Assembly: GCA_016931115.1 (NCBI GenBank)
Contig: JAFGFM010000220.1
Location: forward strand, 1-32,552
Origin: Deltaproteobacteria bacterium
Lineage (GTDB): Bacteria > Desulfobacterota > DSM-4660 > Desulfatiglandales > HGW-15
DNA: 32,552 bases
Direction of reading: 5' to 3'
Shown piece after piece: positions 1 to 9,147 of the stretch (its first letter is position 1; each line of letters begins with the position of its first letter). The notes under the pieces are model-generated. The model saw nothing but the letters and a program-made list of their open reading frames with translations. It was not told the origin of the DNA and ran no database searches. Position numbers and translations under genes: made by a program.

Positions 1-3000
1 ATACTCTGTCTGAATCGTTCACGATCAAGGTTGATTGATACTCCCGCATTAAAATTTGTCTTAACAGTTATGCCTTTTGGAGGCTTTGTTTCATCCAGAA
101 CATCCCTGATCCAGTCATCAAGGGTGGTAGGATCGAGTGCAAGCGCCTTTATCCTGGAATAATTAAGTAGTTCATCTATTATCAGATCACATCTTTTGAT
201 ATTCCTTTCAGCCCGGTCAAGGGCGACAGTGACCTTTTCATCCTCTCCTTTCAGACGTTTTCCAATGGCAAAAACAGAAGTCCTTATTGTACCCAGAGGG
301 TTTCTTAATTCATGGCTTACAGTTGCAGTAAGTTTGCCCAGGGTAGCCATCTTTTCACTAACAAGCAGTTCTTTCTGTGCCTTTTCAAGACTGGCTGTAC
401 GTTCCTCAACCATTTTTTCAAGACTCTCTCTGTAGTTATCCAACTCCGCATCGATTCTTTCACGCATAAGAAAATTTGCGAATATTTCAGCTACGAGTTT
501 AAGTCTTCTTATTAATTCATCTGTCCACCTTTTTTCATGGGTAAGTGAAGCAAAAACCATACTCCCTACAAGAGTATTCCCGGCAATAAGAGGCAGCATA
601 AGTATTGATCTTGTACCTTCATATCTTACTTTCTGCGCCCATAACCTCAAATCATCCGGCAGGGTTTCATTTATGCTGTCAAACTTGATATATTCCCCAT
701 TCATAAGATATTTTTCAAGTCCATATCTTCTTGTTGCATTACTAATTACCTCTGGAAAGGCCATTGGCGGTGGGGCAAGATCAGGGTTTATATAGGTACA
801 TAAAAATTTAAATAAACTAAAATCCTTCTCATATTGACCTATCGCACATCTGTCAACATCCATTAATTGGGAAAATCGTTTAAGCCATAATTCAAGTTCA
901 TTTTTAACATCTTCAATCTTTACATTAATCAATGTTGCTGAGAACTCTGACACAAGTTCCTCAAATTTTAAACGTTCCTCCAGCTCTTTTTTTGCCTGAT
1001 TCAAATCAGAAATATCCCTGGTAAAACAGAAAAACAGCCCTTCATCAGGTAAAAAATTGGTACTTATTTCTACATCAAATACTGTTCCATCTTTTCTAAT
1101 ATGTTTTCTTTCGTTATGAGATGAGCCTCTTGAAATAGAGTCAGCCCCATCTTTTTCTATCTTCTCTGGGTCTTTTGTTGAATCGATATCAGAGATTTTC
1201 ATACTTGTAAGTTCATCATGAGTGTACCCCGACATCCTGCAATATTCATCATTTACAGCAAGGATTCTCTGATTGGTATCAGAAATCCAGAAACCAACAT
1301 TTGCGGTTTTGATTATAGAGGTATACCTCTGTTCCAGTTGTTGCCTGCGCTGCATTTCAGATATGAGCGCATCACTTGATCTTTTCCTTAAAATGGCATT
1401 GGCTATTATCTCTCCGATCAGTTTGATCCTTCGGACAAATTCATCTGACCAGCTATGTTCTTTTGTGTATGTGGCAAATGTAAGATTTCCAATAATCTGA
1501 TGCTCTGCTGAAAGTGGGACAATCAATATGGATTTTGTCTTATGTCTTCGGATTATTGTGTCATTAAATATAGGAGGTAAATCATCAGGTATCTTTTTTG
1601 CCCTGATTATATCCCCTTTTGCCAGTTTATCCATGATTGATTGAGGGGCTTGATTACTTCTGTCTGTTGGGGGGACATCAATAATGGGTACAGTATAAGT
1701 AGAAACGGCATTTATGCGCTTATTATTATAATCATATTCGTTAACTATCCCTCTTTCCACTTCAAGAAACTCAACGAACTTTTTTACCCAGGGGTTAAAG
1801 TCGTTATCTATATTATCCAGTTTTAAATTTATAAGGGCGGCAGAAAATTCAGAGGTCAATTTCTCAAATCCAAGTTGTGCTTCAAGGTCTTCCCTGGCGA
1901 TTTTCAGCTCGGTAATATCCCTTATAAAACAGCAGATAATACCCTCTTTTTCAAGCAGATTGGCGCTTACAAGGACATTAATTACCCTGCCATCTTTCCT
2001 AACATGACTGGTCTCATGATGAAATGATCCTATTTCAGCAATACTCCCTTTGTCATTATCTACTTTCTCAGGGTCACCTGATATGTCCAGATTGAAAATC
2101 TTCATGCTTAGTAATTCATTACGATTGTAACCTGTCATTTCACAATAGGCATCATTAACATCAAGGATATTTGCCTCCATGTCGGAAATCATAAAACCCA
2201 CATTTGCGGTTTTTATAATAGATGAGTAACGCTCCTCTATCATTTGACGGCGTTTCATTTCATCCAGAAGTGCCTCATGTGACCGCATACGCAGGATGGC
2301 GTTGCCAACAATCTCAGCTATAAGCTTAATTCTTCTTATATATTCATCAGACCAATTATGTTCCTTTCTATAATAAGATATTGCTAGGTTACCGAATATC
2401 CTGTTGCCTGTTAAGAGAGGGACAATAATGAATGATTTGGCATTGCTCTTTTCAATGAAACTTCCAATAAACATCGGTGGCATATCTTCGGTAACTCTTT
2501 CTACTCTTATTACTCCTTTTTCCAATTCAGATATTTCCCCAGGTGGAGTAGCACGCTCATCCGGAACAGGAATATTTATTTCAGGGGTTGAATATTGCAT
2601 CAGGTTTTTTATAATTCTGTAATTATCACTATATTCATTTACAGCGCATCTATCTGCATCAATGAGTTTAACAAATTTTTCAAACCATTTATTAAGCTCA
2701 CTCAGGATATGCTCCGGTTGAATATTGATAAGTGCATTGGAAAATTCAGAGATAACCTCTTCAAACTCAAGCCGCTCCCTGAGATCCTCCTTTGCCATAT
2801 TTAATGCTTCCTGGGCGCGCATGCGTAATATTGCACTTGCAATAATTTCCCCAATGAGTTTAATCCGGTTAAAGATATCATCTGGCCATTTTCGTTCTTT
2901 TATATAACCTGCAAATGTAAGATTTCCTATAATCTGACTTTCTGAGACAAGAGGTACAACGACAAGTGATTTTGTATTATGTCTTTCTATAATCCATCCG

Positions 3001-6000
3001 CGAAATGGATCAGGCAGGTCTTCAGGTATCTTTTCAGCCCGGATCATTGTGCCTTTTTTTAATTCAGCCATAACTGTATCAGGAATTTTAAGGAGAGTAT
3101 CATGTGGAGAGGTCTCATTAATAGTCTCAGGAGCCGTATAATTTACCAGGGCTATCATGGTGCTATTATTATAATCATATTCATTAATAATACCCCTGCC
3201 TATATCAAGAAACTCGACGAACTTTGCAAGCCATCTTTTGAGTTCTTCATTTATCTCTTCCAGTTCAATATTCATTAGTGAAGCGGAGAATTCTGATACG
3301 AGCTCTTCAAAGGCAAGCCTTTCTTCTCTATCAATTTTGGCCTGTTTTTCTTCGGTTATATCCTTCATAAAACTGTAAAGGATCTCTTCTTTTTTATTCA
3401 AGGTGCTGCTTACAGAAAGATCTATAATATTGCCATCTTTTTTTCTATGCCTCACTTCATGGTGAACAGACCCGGTGGTTACTAATTCATTCAGAATCTT
3501 CTCAGGATCGGTGTTAAAGGAGATATCAATCTCCGGCACCTTCATGGCAAGAATTTCTTCGCGGCTGTAACCAGACATACGGCAGTATTCATCATTTACA
3601 TCAATTATATTCTGCTCAATATCTGATGACCAGAAACCGACATTTGCATTCTTCACAATTGAAGAATATCTCTCCTCAAGCATTTCGCGGTGAGCTGTTT
3701 CATTTAAAAGCGTTTCATGAGAACGCTTACGCAGGATTGCATTACCTATCATCTCTCCAATTAGTTTAAGACGCTTAACCAGATCATCAGGCCATCTGCG
3801 TTCATTTCTGTAATTAATAATAGTAAAGTTCCCTATAATCTCATTGCCAGCAATAATGGGGACTATAACTATTGCTTTCACATTTTCCTTTTCAATTAGA
3901 CCGCCACGCAGGCCTTGAGGAAGATCATAAGGTATCTTTTCTGCCTTTACACTTAACCCTTTTTTAAATATCTCATTAATGTTCGATGGTGTTTTGTGGA
4001 AATAGGTGAGAGGGACATCAATACCTGGCGCTGAATAATTAAGCAACAGATGAATCATATCCTTTTCGTATAAATGCTCATTTATCATTGCCCTGTCAGC
4101 CTTTAAAAACTCTACAAAGATCTTTAGCCATTTATTGAGCGCCTCATAGATATCCTCAGGGTGCATATTTATGAGTTCAGCTGAAAAATCAGAAATGAGC
4201 TCTTCAAACCTCAGTCTTTCCTCTTTATCCCTCTTAGACTGATTCAGTTCAGTGATATCCCGCATAAAGCTGAAAATAAGATCTTCTCGTTCAAGTTTGT
4301 TGATACTTACGTCCACATCCATAAAACTTCCATCTTTTTTTCTATGGATCACCTCACTGTGGATTGGTGTAAACTTATCAAAATCATCCAGGAGCCTTAG
4401 CACCTTTTCACTGTTAAATGAAATATCAATATCAGATATCTTCATTTTCAGGAGTTCGTCTCGGCTGTAACCAGACATGCGGCAGTATTCATCATTTACA
4501 GTAAGGATATTCTGCCATTTATCCGAGATCCAGAAACCGACATTTGCATTTTTAATTATTGTTGTATATCTTTCCTCCAGCATCTTGCGCAGTTCGGTTT
4601 CGGCAATCAGCGTTTGATGAGAGTACATGCGCAAAATGGCATTGGCTACAATCTCGCCGATAAGCTTTATTCTTCTTACAAGCTCATCCGGCCACCTGCG
4701 CTCTTTAGTATAACTGGAAAAGGATATGTTACCGAATACCTTTTCCCCTGATAAAAGTGGAACAACAATAAGGGATCTGGTTTTATGCTGCTCTACAAAA
4801 GTATTGGAAAATACAGGGGGCAGGTCTTCTGGTATCCTCTCTGCCTTTATTATCCCTTTTTCAAGTTCGTTAATAATACCTAAAGGCGCCTTACGCAGAT
4901 CTTCAGTAGGGATATCGATACCAGGAACAGTATATTCAATCAGGACATGGACATTTTGCTGATTATTAACATATTCATTGATTAAGCTCCTTTCTACATC
5001 AAGGAAGATTACAATCTTTTCGAGCCAGCGTTTAAGTTCATCCTTGATATCATCCGGTTTAACATTAATTATCGCAGCTGAAAATTCAGAAACAAGCTCT
5101 TCAAACCTGAGCCTTTCCTCTTTTTCTATTTGCGCCTTTTTGATTTCAGTAACATCGCTGATAAAATTACAGACAATACCCTCTTCAGCAAAGACATTGG
5201 CGCTTACAGACACATCAATAAAAGCGCCATCTTTTCTTTTATGTCTGGTTTCAAGATGAATAATGCCATTCTGATCCACCATTGAAGTCCTTTCTTTAAT
5301 AACTTTCTGAGGATCACCAGAGGCGTCAATCTCCCAGATCTTTTTTGAAAGGAGTTCATCACGGCTGTATCCTGTCATGCGGCAGTATTCATCATTTACA
5401 TCTAAAATTGTTAAACTCGCAAAATCAGTTATCCAGAATCCTACGCTGGCATTTTTTAGTATGGAGGAATATTTTTCTTCAAGTATCTTCCTGCGATTAA
5501 CCTCTTCAATGAGGGCATCACTTGAATGTTGTCTGATGATAGAATTGGCTATTATTTCTCCAATAAGTTTAACACGTCTGACCATATCATCAGACCATTT
5601 GTGTTCTTCTCTGTAGGTTGCAAAGGTAAGGGAACCAACTGCTTTACTGCCTGTTGAAAGAGGCACAATAATAACAGATCTTGTGTTATCCTTTTCTATT
5701 AATCCCCCTCGCAGCAATTCAGGGATATCATCAGGTATTTTTTCCGCCTTAAGAAACATCCCCTTTTGAAACTCCACGATTTCATTTTCCGGTATATCAT
5801 AAAGCTCATTAAGAGGAGGCAAATCGATTTCAGGTACAGAATATTGCATCAGTACCTTTACTTTCTTTAATTCAATGCTGTGCTCAACAATAACCCCCCT
5901 GTCAACCTCCAGGTATTCAACAAACCTCTTTAACCAGTAATCAAGCTTCTGTGAATAATCATCAGGAGATATCAGTTCTGTTGAAAAATCTGAAATAAGC

Positions 6001-7928
6001 TTTTCAAAATTAAGTCGTTCTTCTAATTCTTTTTGTGTCAGGTTTATATCGGTTATATCGCGAACGAAACTGTAAACAATGTTGGGATCCTTTGAAAAAA
6101 GGTTACTGCTTATCTCAACATCAAAAATGGTCCCATCCTTTCTTTTATGTGACGTCTTTATATGAACTGCGCCCTCTTTAGAAGCAGATTTACCATCCTC
6201 AATTATCTTGTCCTGATCCATTGTGGCATCTATTTCCCAGGTCTTTTTGCCGATAAGCTCCTCACGGCTGTATCCTGACATGCGGCAGTATTCATCATTT
6301 ACATCTACTATTGAATGGCCTGAAAGGTTGATAATCATAAAACCCAGATTGGCATTCTTTATTACAGAAGAATAGGTCTCTTCAAGATTCTCCCGATGTT
6401 CAACCTCCCTGATAAGACTTTTTTGTGAGCGTATGCGAAGGATAGCGCTTGCAATTATTTCACCTATAAGCTTAATTCTTTTTATCAAATTATCAGGCCA
6501 GTCAAGCTCTTTCTTATGGCTCGCCAGTGTAATATTCCCTATGGCCCTGCTTTCAGACATAAGAGGGATAATTACAAATGACTTGATTTTTTCACTTTGT
6601 GTCCATTGTAAAATCTCTTCGGGCAGATCTTCGCTTAATCTCTTTGCCTTGATAATAGTTCCCCTGTCATATTCCTTCATCATAGTGTCAGAGACACTGT
6701 AACTTTCTTCAAGAGGTTTCAGATTGAATTCCTCGGAGGTGTAACTCATTATAATTCTTACAGTGCTTTGATCCCTCTCATATTCACCAATTACACCTCG
6801 ATCAACCTTAAAAAATTCAACCAGTTTTTTAATTAACAGATTCAGCTCATCGCTTATGTCTTCAGCTCTACTGTTTACGAGGGTATTTGAAAATTCCGAA
6901 ACCAGTTCTTCAAATTTAAGACGTTCCTCAAGTTCTTTTCGGGCAAGATTAAGATCAGTTATATCCCTCATAAAACTGCATACAATGCCCTCTTCTATAT
7001 AAAGATTGCTGCTCACATCTACATCAAAGAAAGTGCCGTCTTTTCTTCTGTGTCTGGAGAGATGGTGATTCACACCCGATCTATTAAGATTACGCCCTTC
7101 TCTTTTAACCTTATCCTGATCAAGAGTAGCATCAAGCTCCCAGATCTTCTTTGAAATGAGTTCTTCGCGGCTGTAACCCGACATGCGGCAGTATTCATCA
7201 TTAACGTATACTATTGCTCCCTCTTTGTAATTTGTAATCCAGAAACCAACACTGGCATTTTTTAGAATATTTGAATATCTCTGTTCCAGTATCTCCCTGC
7301 GTTCAACTTCATCATTTAGTTTTTTTTGTGAACGCATGCGCAGGATGGCATTCGCAATTATTTCACCAATAAGTCTTATTCGTCTTATAAGATTATCAGG
7401 CCAGAATCGTTCATGCGTATGACTTGCAAGTGTAATATTACCTAAAACCTGATCTCCGATTTTAAGAGGAACAATGAGAAATGATTTTATATTGTCTCTT
7501 TGAGCCCACTCAAGGATCATGGAAGGTAAACCATCATGTATCCGGTCGGCCCGTATGATTTCTCCTTTTACATACTCTTCCATCCATGTTTCAGGGATTT
7601 CATATAATTCTTCAAGTGGAGAGATGGTCTCCTCTTCTACAGTATAATGGAGCAGGACCCGTATCATATTTTGATCCGGCAAATACTCTGTAATAACACC
7701 ACGATCAAGTTTTAACAGTGTTACAAGTCTTTTCAGCCACTGGTTTAGTTCTTTATTTATTTTATCAGGCTTTATGTCAATCAGTGTTGCAGAGAATTCT
7801 GTTACAAGCTCTTCAAACTCAAGAATTTTTTTGGGAATGCTTTTTTTTGTGGGTGAAGTCGATTTTCCGGGATTTTTTTCCTGAACTATCCCTGACCTCT
7901 TATTGCCCTTCTCTTTTTTAATGGCCAT
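1..7928 (-). CDS. Giant multi-GAF/PAS sensor histidine kinase (3' end cut by window)
   Basis: A single frame stays open from an ATG at 7928 (AGGA seven bases upstream) to base 1, at least 2,642 codons. The N-terminus is Lys-rich and has no signal peptide or membrane segment, so the protein is probably cytosolic. Domain order by rough residue: GAF 33-203, PAS 210-323, GAF 337-500, PAS 510-623, GAF 637-800, PAS 810-927, GAF 940-1100, PAS 1110-1227, GAF 1238-1400, PAS 1410-1525, GAF 1537-1700, GAF 1717-1880 (no PAS between these two), PAS 1889-2005, GAF 2020-2183, PAS 2190-2307, GAF 2317-2480, a coiled linker, then HisKA with H-box ATVSHELRNPLG (His about 2539). The ATPase domain should lie beyond base 1. 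PAS units repeat VNDEYCRMSGY almost unchanged. Autokinase function is inferred from the H-box; ligands are unknown. Most PAS/GAF kinases have far fewer input domains. Confidence 0.93.
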   Translation of the reverse strand, partial: MAIKKEKGNKRSGIVQEKNPGKSTSPTKKSIPKKILEFEELVTEFSATLIDIKPDKINKELNQWLKRLVTLLKLDRGVITEYLPDQNMIRVLLHYTVEEETISPLEELYEIPETWMEEYVKGEIIRADRIHDGLPSMILEWAQRDNIKSFLIVPLKIGDQVLGNITLASHTHERFWPDNLIRRIRLIGEIIANAILRMRSQKKLNDEVERREILEQRYSNILKNASVGFWITNYKEGAIVYVNDEYCRMSGYSREELISKKIWELDATLDQDKVKREGRNLNRSGVNHHLSRHRRKDGTFFDVDVSSNLYIEEGIVCSFMRDITDLNLARKELEERLKFEELVSEFSNTLVNSRAEDISDELNLLIKKLVEFFKVDRGVIGEYERDQSTVRIIMSYTSEEFNLKPLEESYSVSDTMMKEYDRGTIIKAKRLSEDLPEEILQWTQSEKIKSFVIIPLMSESRAIGNITLASHKKELDWPDNLIKRIKLIGEIIASAILRIRSQKSLIREVEHRENLEETYSSVIKNANLGFMIINLSGHSIVDVNDEYCRMSGYSREELIGKKTWEIDATMDQDKIIEDGKSASKEGAVHIKTSHKRKDGTIFDVEISSNLFSKDPNIVYSFVRDITDINLTQKELEERLNFEKLISDFSTELISPDDYSQKLDYWLKRFVEYLEVDRGVIVEHSIELKKVKVLMQYSVPEIDLPPLNELYDIPENEIVEFQKGMFLKAEKIPDDIPELLRGGLIEKDNTRSVIIVPLSTGSKAVGSLTFATYREEHKWSDDMVRRVKLIGEIIANSIIRQHSSDALIEEVNRRKILEEKYSSILKNASVGFWITDFASLTILDVNDEYCRMTGYSRDELLSKKIWEIDASGDPQKVIKERTSMVDQNGIIHLETRHKRKDGAFIDVSVSANVFAEEGIVCNFISDVTEIKKAQIEKEERLRFEELVSEFSAAIINVKPDDIKDELKRWLEKIVIFLDVERSLINEYVNNQQNVHVLIEYTVPGIDIPTEDLRKAPLGIINELEKGIIKAERIPEDLPPVFSNTFVEQHKTRSLIVVPLLSGEKVFGNISFSSYTKERRWPDELVRRIKLIGEIVANAILRMYSHQTLIAETELRKMLEERYTTIIKNANVGFWISDKWQNILTVNDEYCRMSGYSRDELLKMKISDIDISFNSEKVLRLLDDFDKFTPIHSEVIHRKKDGSFMDVDVSINKLEREDLIFSFMRDITELNQSKRDKEERLRFEELISDFSAELINMHPEDIYEALNKWLKIFVEFLKADRAMINEHLYEKDMIHLLLNYSAPGIDVPLTYFHKTPSNINEIFKKGLSVKAEKIPYDLPQGLRGGLIEKENVKAIVIVPIIAGNEIIGNFTIINYRNERRWPDDLVKRLKLIGEMIGNAILRKRSHETLLNETAHREMLEERYSSIVKNANVGFWSSDIEQNIIDVNDEYCRMSGYSREEILAMKVPEIDISFNTDPEKILNELVTTGSVHHEVRHRKKDGNIIDLSVSSTLNKKEEILYSFMKDITEEKQAKIDREERLAFEELVSEFSASLMNIELEEINEELKRWLAKFVEFLDIGRGIINEYDYNNSTMIALVNYTAPETINETSPHDTLLKIPDTVMAELKKGTMIRAEKIPEDLPDPFRGWIIERHNTKSLVVVPLVSESQIIGNLTFAGYIKERKWPDDIFNRIKLIGEIIASAILRMRAQEALNMAKEDLRERLEFEEVISEFSNALINIQPEHILSELNKWFEKFVKLIDADRCAVNEYSDNYRIIKNLMQYSTPEINIPVPDERATPPGEISELEKGVIRVERVTEDMPPMFIGSFIEKSNAKSFIIVPLLTGNRIFGNLAISYYRKEHNWSDEYIRRIKLIAEIVGNAILRMRSHEALLDEMKRRQMIEERYSSIIKTANVGFMISDMEANILDVNDAYCEMTGYNRNELLSMKIFNLDISGDPEKVDNDKGSIAEIGSFHHETSHVRKDGRVINVLVSANLLEKEGIICCFIRDITELKIAREDLEAQLGFEKLTSEFSAALINLKLDNIDNDFNPWVKKFVEFLEVERGIVNEYDYNNKRINAVSTYTVPIIDVPPTDRSNQAPQSIMDKLAKGDIIRAKKIPDDLPPIFNDTIIRRHKTKSILIVPLSAEHQIIGNLTFATYTKEHSWSDEFVRRIKLIGEIIANAILRKRSSDALISEMQRRQQLEQRYTSIIKTANVGFWISDTNQRILAVNDEYCRMSGYTHDELTSMKISDIDSTKDPEKIEKDGADSISRGSSHNERKHIRKDGTVFDVEISTNFLPDEGLFFCFTRDISDLNQAKKELEERLKFEELVSEFSATLINVKIEDVKNELELWLKRFSQLMDVDRCAIGQYEKDFSLFKFLCTYINPDLAPPPMAFPEVISNATRRYGLEKYLMNGEYIKFDSINETLPDDLRLWAQKVRYEGTRSILMLPLIAGNTLVGSMVFASLTHEKRWTDELIRRLKLVAEIFANFLMRERIDAELDNYRESLEKMVEERTASLEKAQKELLVSEKMATLGKLTATVSHELRNPLGTIRTSVFAIGKRLKGEDEKVTVALDRAERNIKRCDLIIDELLNYSRIKALALDPTTLDDWIRDVLDETKPPKGITVKTNFNAGVSINLDRERFRQS
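3340..7830 (-). repeat. Five tandem ~900-bp GAF-PAS coding repeats
   Basis: Inside the giant kinase the PAS landmark (GCGGCAGTATTCATCATT and close variants, on the plus strand) recurs near 7187, 6290, 5389, 4490 and 3589, with steps of 898 to 902 bp. Two further diverged copies lie near 2148 and 1245. The 3589-2148 step is about 1,440 bp because one extra GAF lacks its PAS. The near-constant period and conserved DNA wording imply growth by in-frame duplication of whole GAF-PAS units. This stretch is a likely recombination and assembly hazard. Confidence 0.88.
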
Positions 7929-7999
7929 ATCTGATCCTGTTAAGGAAACATATGTTATAAAGAGAGTATATATGATTAACTAAATTAGAGTCAAGAATC

Positions 8000-8218
8000 T
8001 TAAATTAAATTATATCTATCCTCTTTTTTATTACTGCATGGATGGGTGCAGTTTTTACAGTCACCTGAACACCTTCGGCTACCGTTCAGACCGCACATGA
8101 GGCCGCATACACCACACCCGCTGTTTGGCTCTATGCCAGTGCCGCTTATCCTGAATGATATATAATACAGATAAGAATACATTATCAATTTACTATACAT
8201 ATTAATATACATTTTCAT
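8000..8218 (-). CDS. Small Cys-rich protein of unknown function (uncertain gene)
   Basis: A 72-codon ORF of unrecognised family. The N-terminal third is Tyr/Met/Ile-rich and hydrophobic. The C-terminal half carries seven cysteines arranged C-x2-C-x3-C-x7-C-x3-C-x2-C-x3-C, almost a mirrored pair of CX2CX3C-type groups, which could bind a metal or Fe-S cluster or form disulfides. No good ribosome binding site precedes the ATG at 8218: GGGG lies about 20 bases upstream and a GG sits directly before it, so start and even coding status are uncertain. It lies on the strand of the giant kinase, 72 bp upstream of that gene's start. The cysteine spacing argues for a real product, but this could be chance. 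Confidence 0.4.
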   Translation of the reverse strand: MKMYINMYSKLIMYSYLYYISFRISGTGIEPNSGCGVCGLMCGLNGSRRCSGDCKNCTHPCSNKKEDRYNLI

Positions 8219-8426
8219 CCATTAAACATCTGAATTCCCCTTTATAAGGCTTTTATTTAAAGTGCCCTATCGATTTTAAATCTTAATATTTACAATTATT
8301 TTAAGATGTTAAAGGCATAGCATTCGAATTGGTCAGGTTTTAATTCTTTTTTGGCATAAAGATTGAAGTGGATATGGGCAAGGATAACGTATAGTCAACT
8401 TCAGGGGTTTAAAATAGGAGAGTGCC

Positions 8427-8738
8427 ATGAAAAAATTAATCTTTATAATGATATTTACAATAGCGTTCATTTCTATCCCCAATACAAACTCGGCAAATAT
8501 AAATACGGGTACAGGGGCCATGATCAATACAACAGGGGATGATACAGGTATCAAAGCACAGGCAGCCATTAAAAGCATAGTTATCGATAATGCCACAAAG
8601 GTTGAGAGGATCAGGCCCAATCTTGTTACAGAAAAGGCGACCAGTCTGAATAAAAGATTATCAGTGCACAGGGTACCTGCTGAAAAACGTGATAAACTCT
8701 TTGGTTTACTGCTGCTCGCATATGGAGGCAAAAGATGA
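8427..8738 (+). CDS. Small secreted/periplasmic protein, unknown function
   Basis: This 103-aa protein begins with a Sec-type signal peptide (KK followed by a hydrophobic stretch to about residue 17, then small polar residues with possible cleavage near NSA-N). The mature part is Thr/Gly/Asn-rich at first, then charged, and ends in a short Leu-rich segment (LFGLLLLAYGGKR). A strong AGGAG lies seven bases before the ATG. Its stop overlaps the next start in an ATGA arrangement, so the two genes are probably translated together. No recognised domain. A 132-codon ORF opposite is treated as a shadow. The 8219-8426 upstream gap is AT-rich with no clear promoter. Confidence 0.75.
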   Translation: MKKLIFIMIFTIAFISIPNTNSANINTGTGAMINTTGDDTGIKAQAAIKSIVIDNATKVERIRPNLVTEKATSLNKRLSVHRVPAEKRDKLFGLLLLAYGGKR

Positions 8739-9001
8739 AAGGCAGAATAGCCATATCAGTTTCAGCTATCATTTTTTCTATGCTCATTTCAGGATGCGCT
8801 AGCGTTAAGCCCAATTTTTCAAACGCTAACATTACAGGATTCAACAATTCATATAATATGGGATATATGCGTCCTGGTAATTATTCCTATGAGCCCTCTT
8901 CAGGGAGATTAAGCAGCAGCGATAACAGCCTGATAAACATGAAAAAAGACAGCCTGAAACTCTCAATATCATTTCCTCCTTCAGCCAGACTAGAATTCTA
9001 A
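8735..9001 (+). CDS. Small predicted lipoprotein, unknown function
   Basis: The 88-aa product starts with a lipoprotein signal peptide: positive MKGR, a hydrophobic core, and lipobox LISGC with the acylated Cys at about residue 21. The mature protein is Asn/Ser/Tyr-rich with low-complexity stretches (FNNSYNMGYMRPGNYSYEP) and has no recognised domain. GGAGG nine bases upstream and the four-base overlap with the preceding exported peptide indicate one bicistronic unit. The pair may form an envelope-associated complex, but only their shared export is supported by sequence. The following 146 bp contain no obvious terminator. Confidence 0.78.
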   Translation: MKGRIAISVSAIIFSMLISGCASVKPNFSNANITGFNNSYNMGYMRPGNYSYEPSSGRLSSSDNSLINMKKDSLKLSISFPPSARLEF

Positions 9002-9067
9002 AGACCCTCATCCTTTTTTATATCCTTAATATTTCAGTTTCCCTGATATTCATTCTCCAATAGTACC

Positions 9068-9096
9068 TTGCTATTTTTATAAACATACAATATTGA
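9068..9096 (+). promoter_or_regulatory. Possible sigma70-type promoter for the DUF3237-apbE pair
   Basis: TTGCTA and TATTGA are separated by 17 bases, about 50 bp before the ATG at 9148. The match is moderate and the region is AT-rich, so chance is possible. Confidence 0.3.
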
Positions 9097-9147
9097 TTAT
9101 GAAATAGAATAGATTTCAAATCATAAGGTAGCCAAGGAGATATCTGC

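Noticed and set aside
3340-7320. CRISPR-like periodic repeat
   Set aside because: The ~900-bp period and continuous coding frame show duplicated protein domains, not short direct repeats with spacers.
196-7921. Many short plus-strand ORFs (60-93 codons) across the giant kinase
   Set aside because: They are antisense to one continuous GAF/PAS reading frame and recur at the repeat period, so they are shadows.
8354-8368. TGGCAT-N5-TTGAA before the exported peptide
   Set aside because: The -12 GC is missing, so it is not a credible sigma54 promoter.
8333-8731. 132-codon minus-strand ORF
   Set aside because: It lies opposite a plus-strand gene with a signal peptide, good ribosome site and ATGA coupling; it shows no domain.
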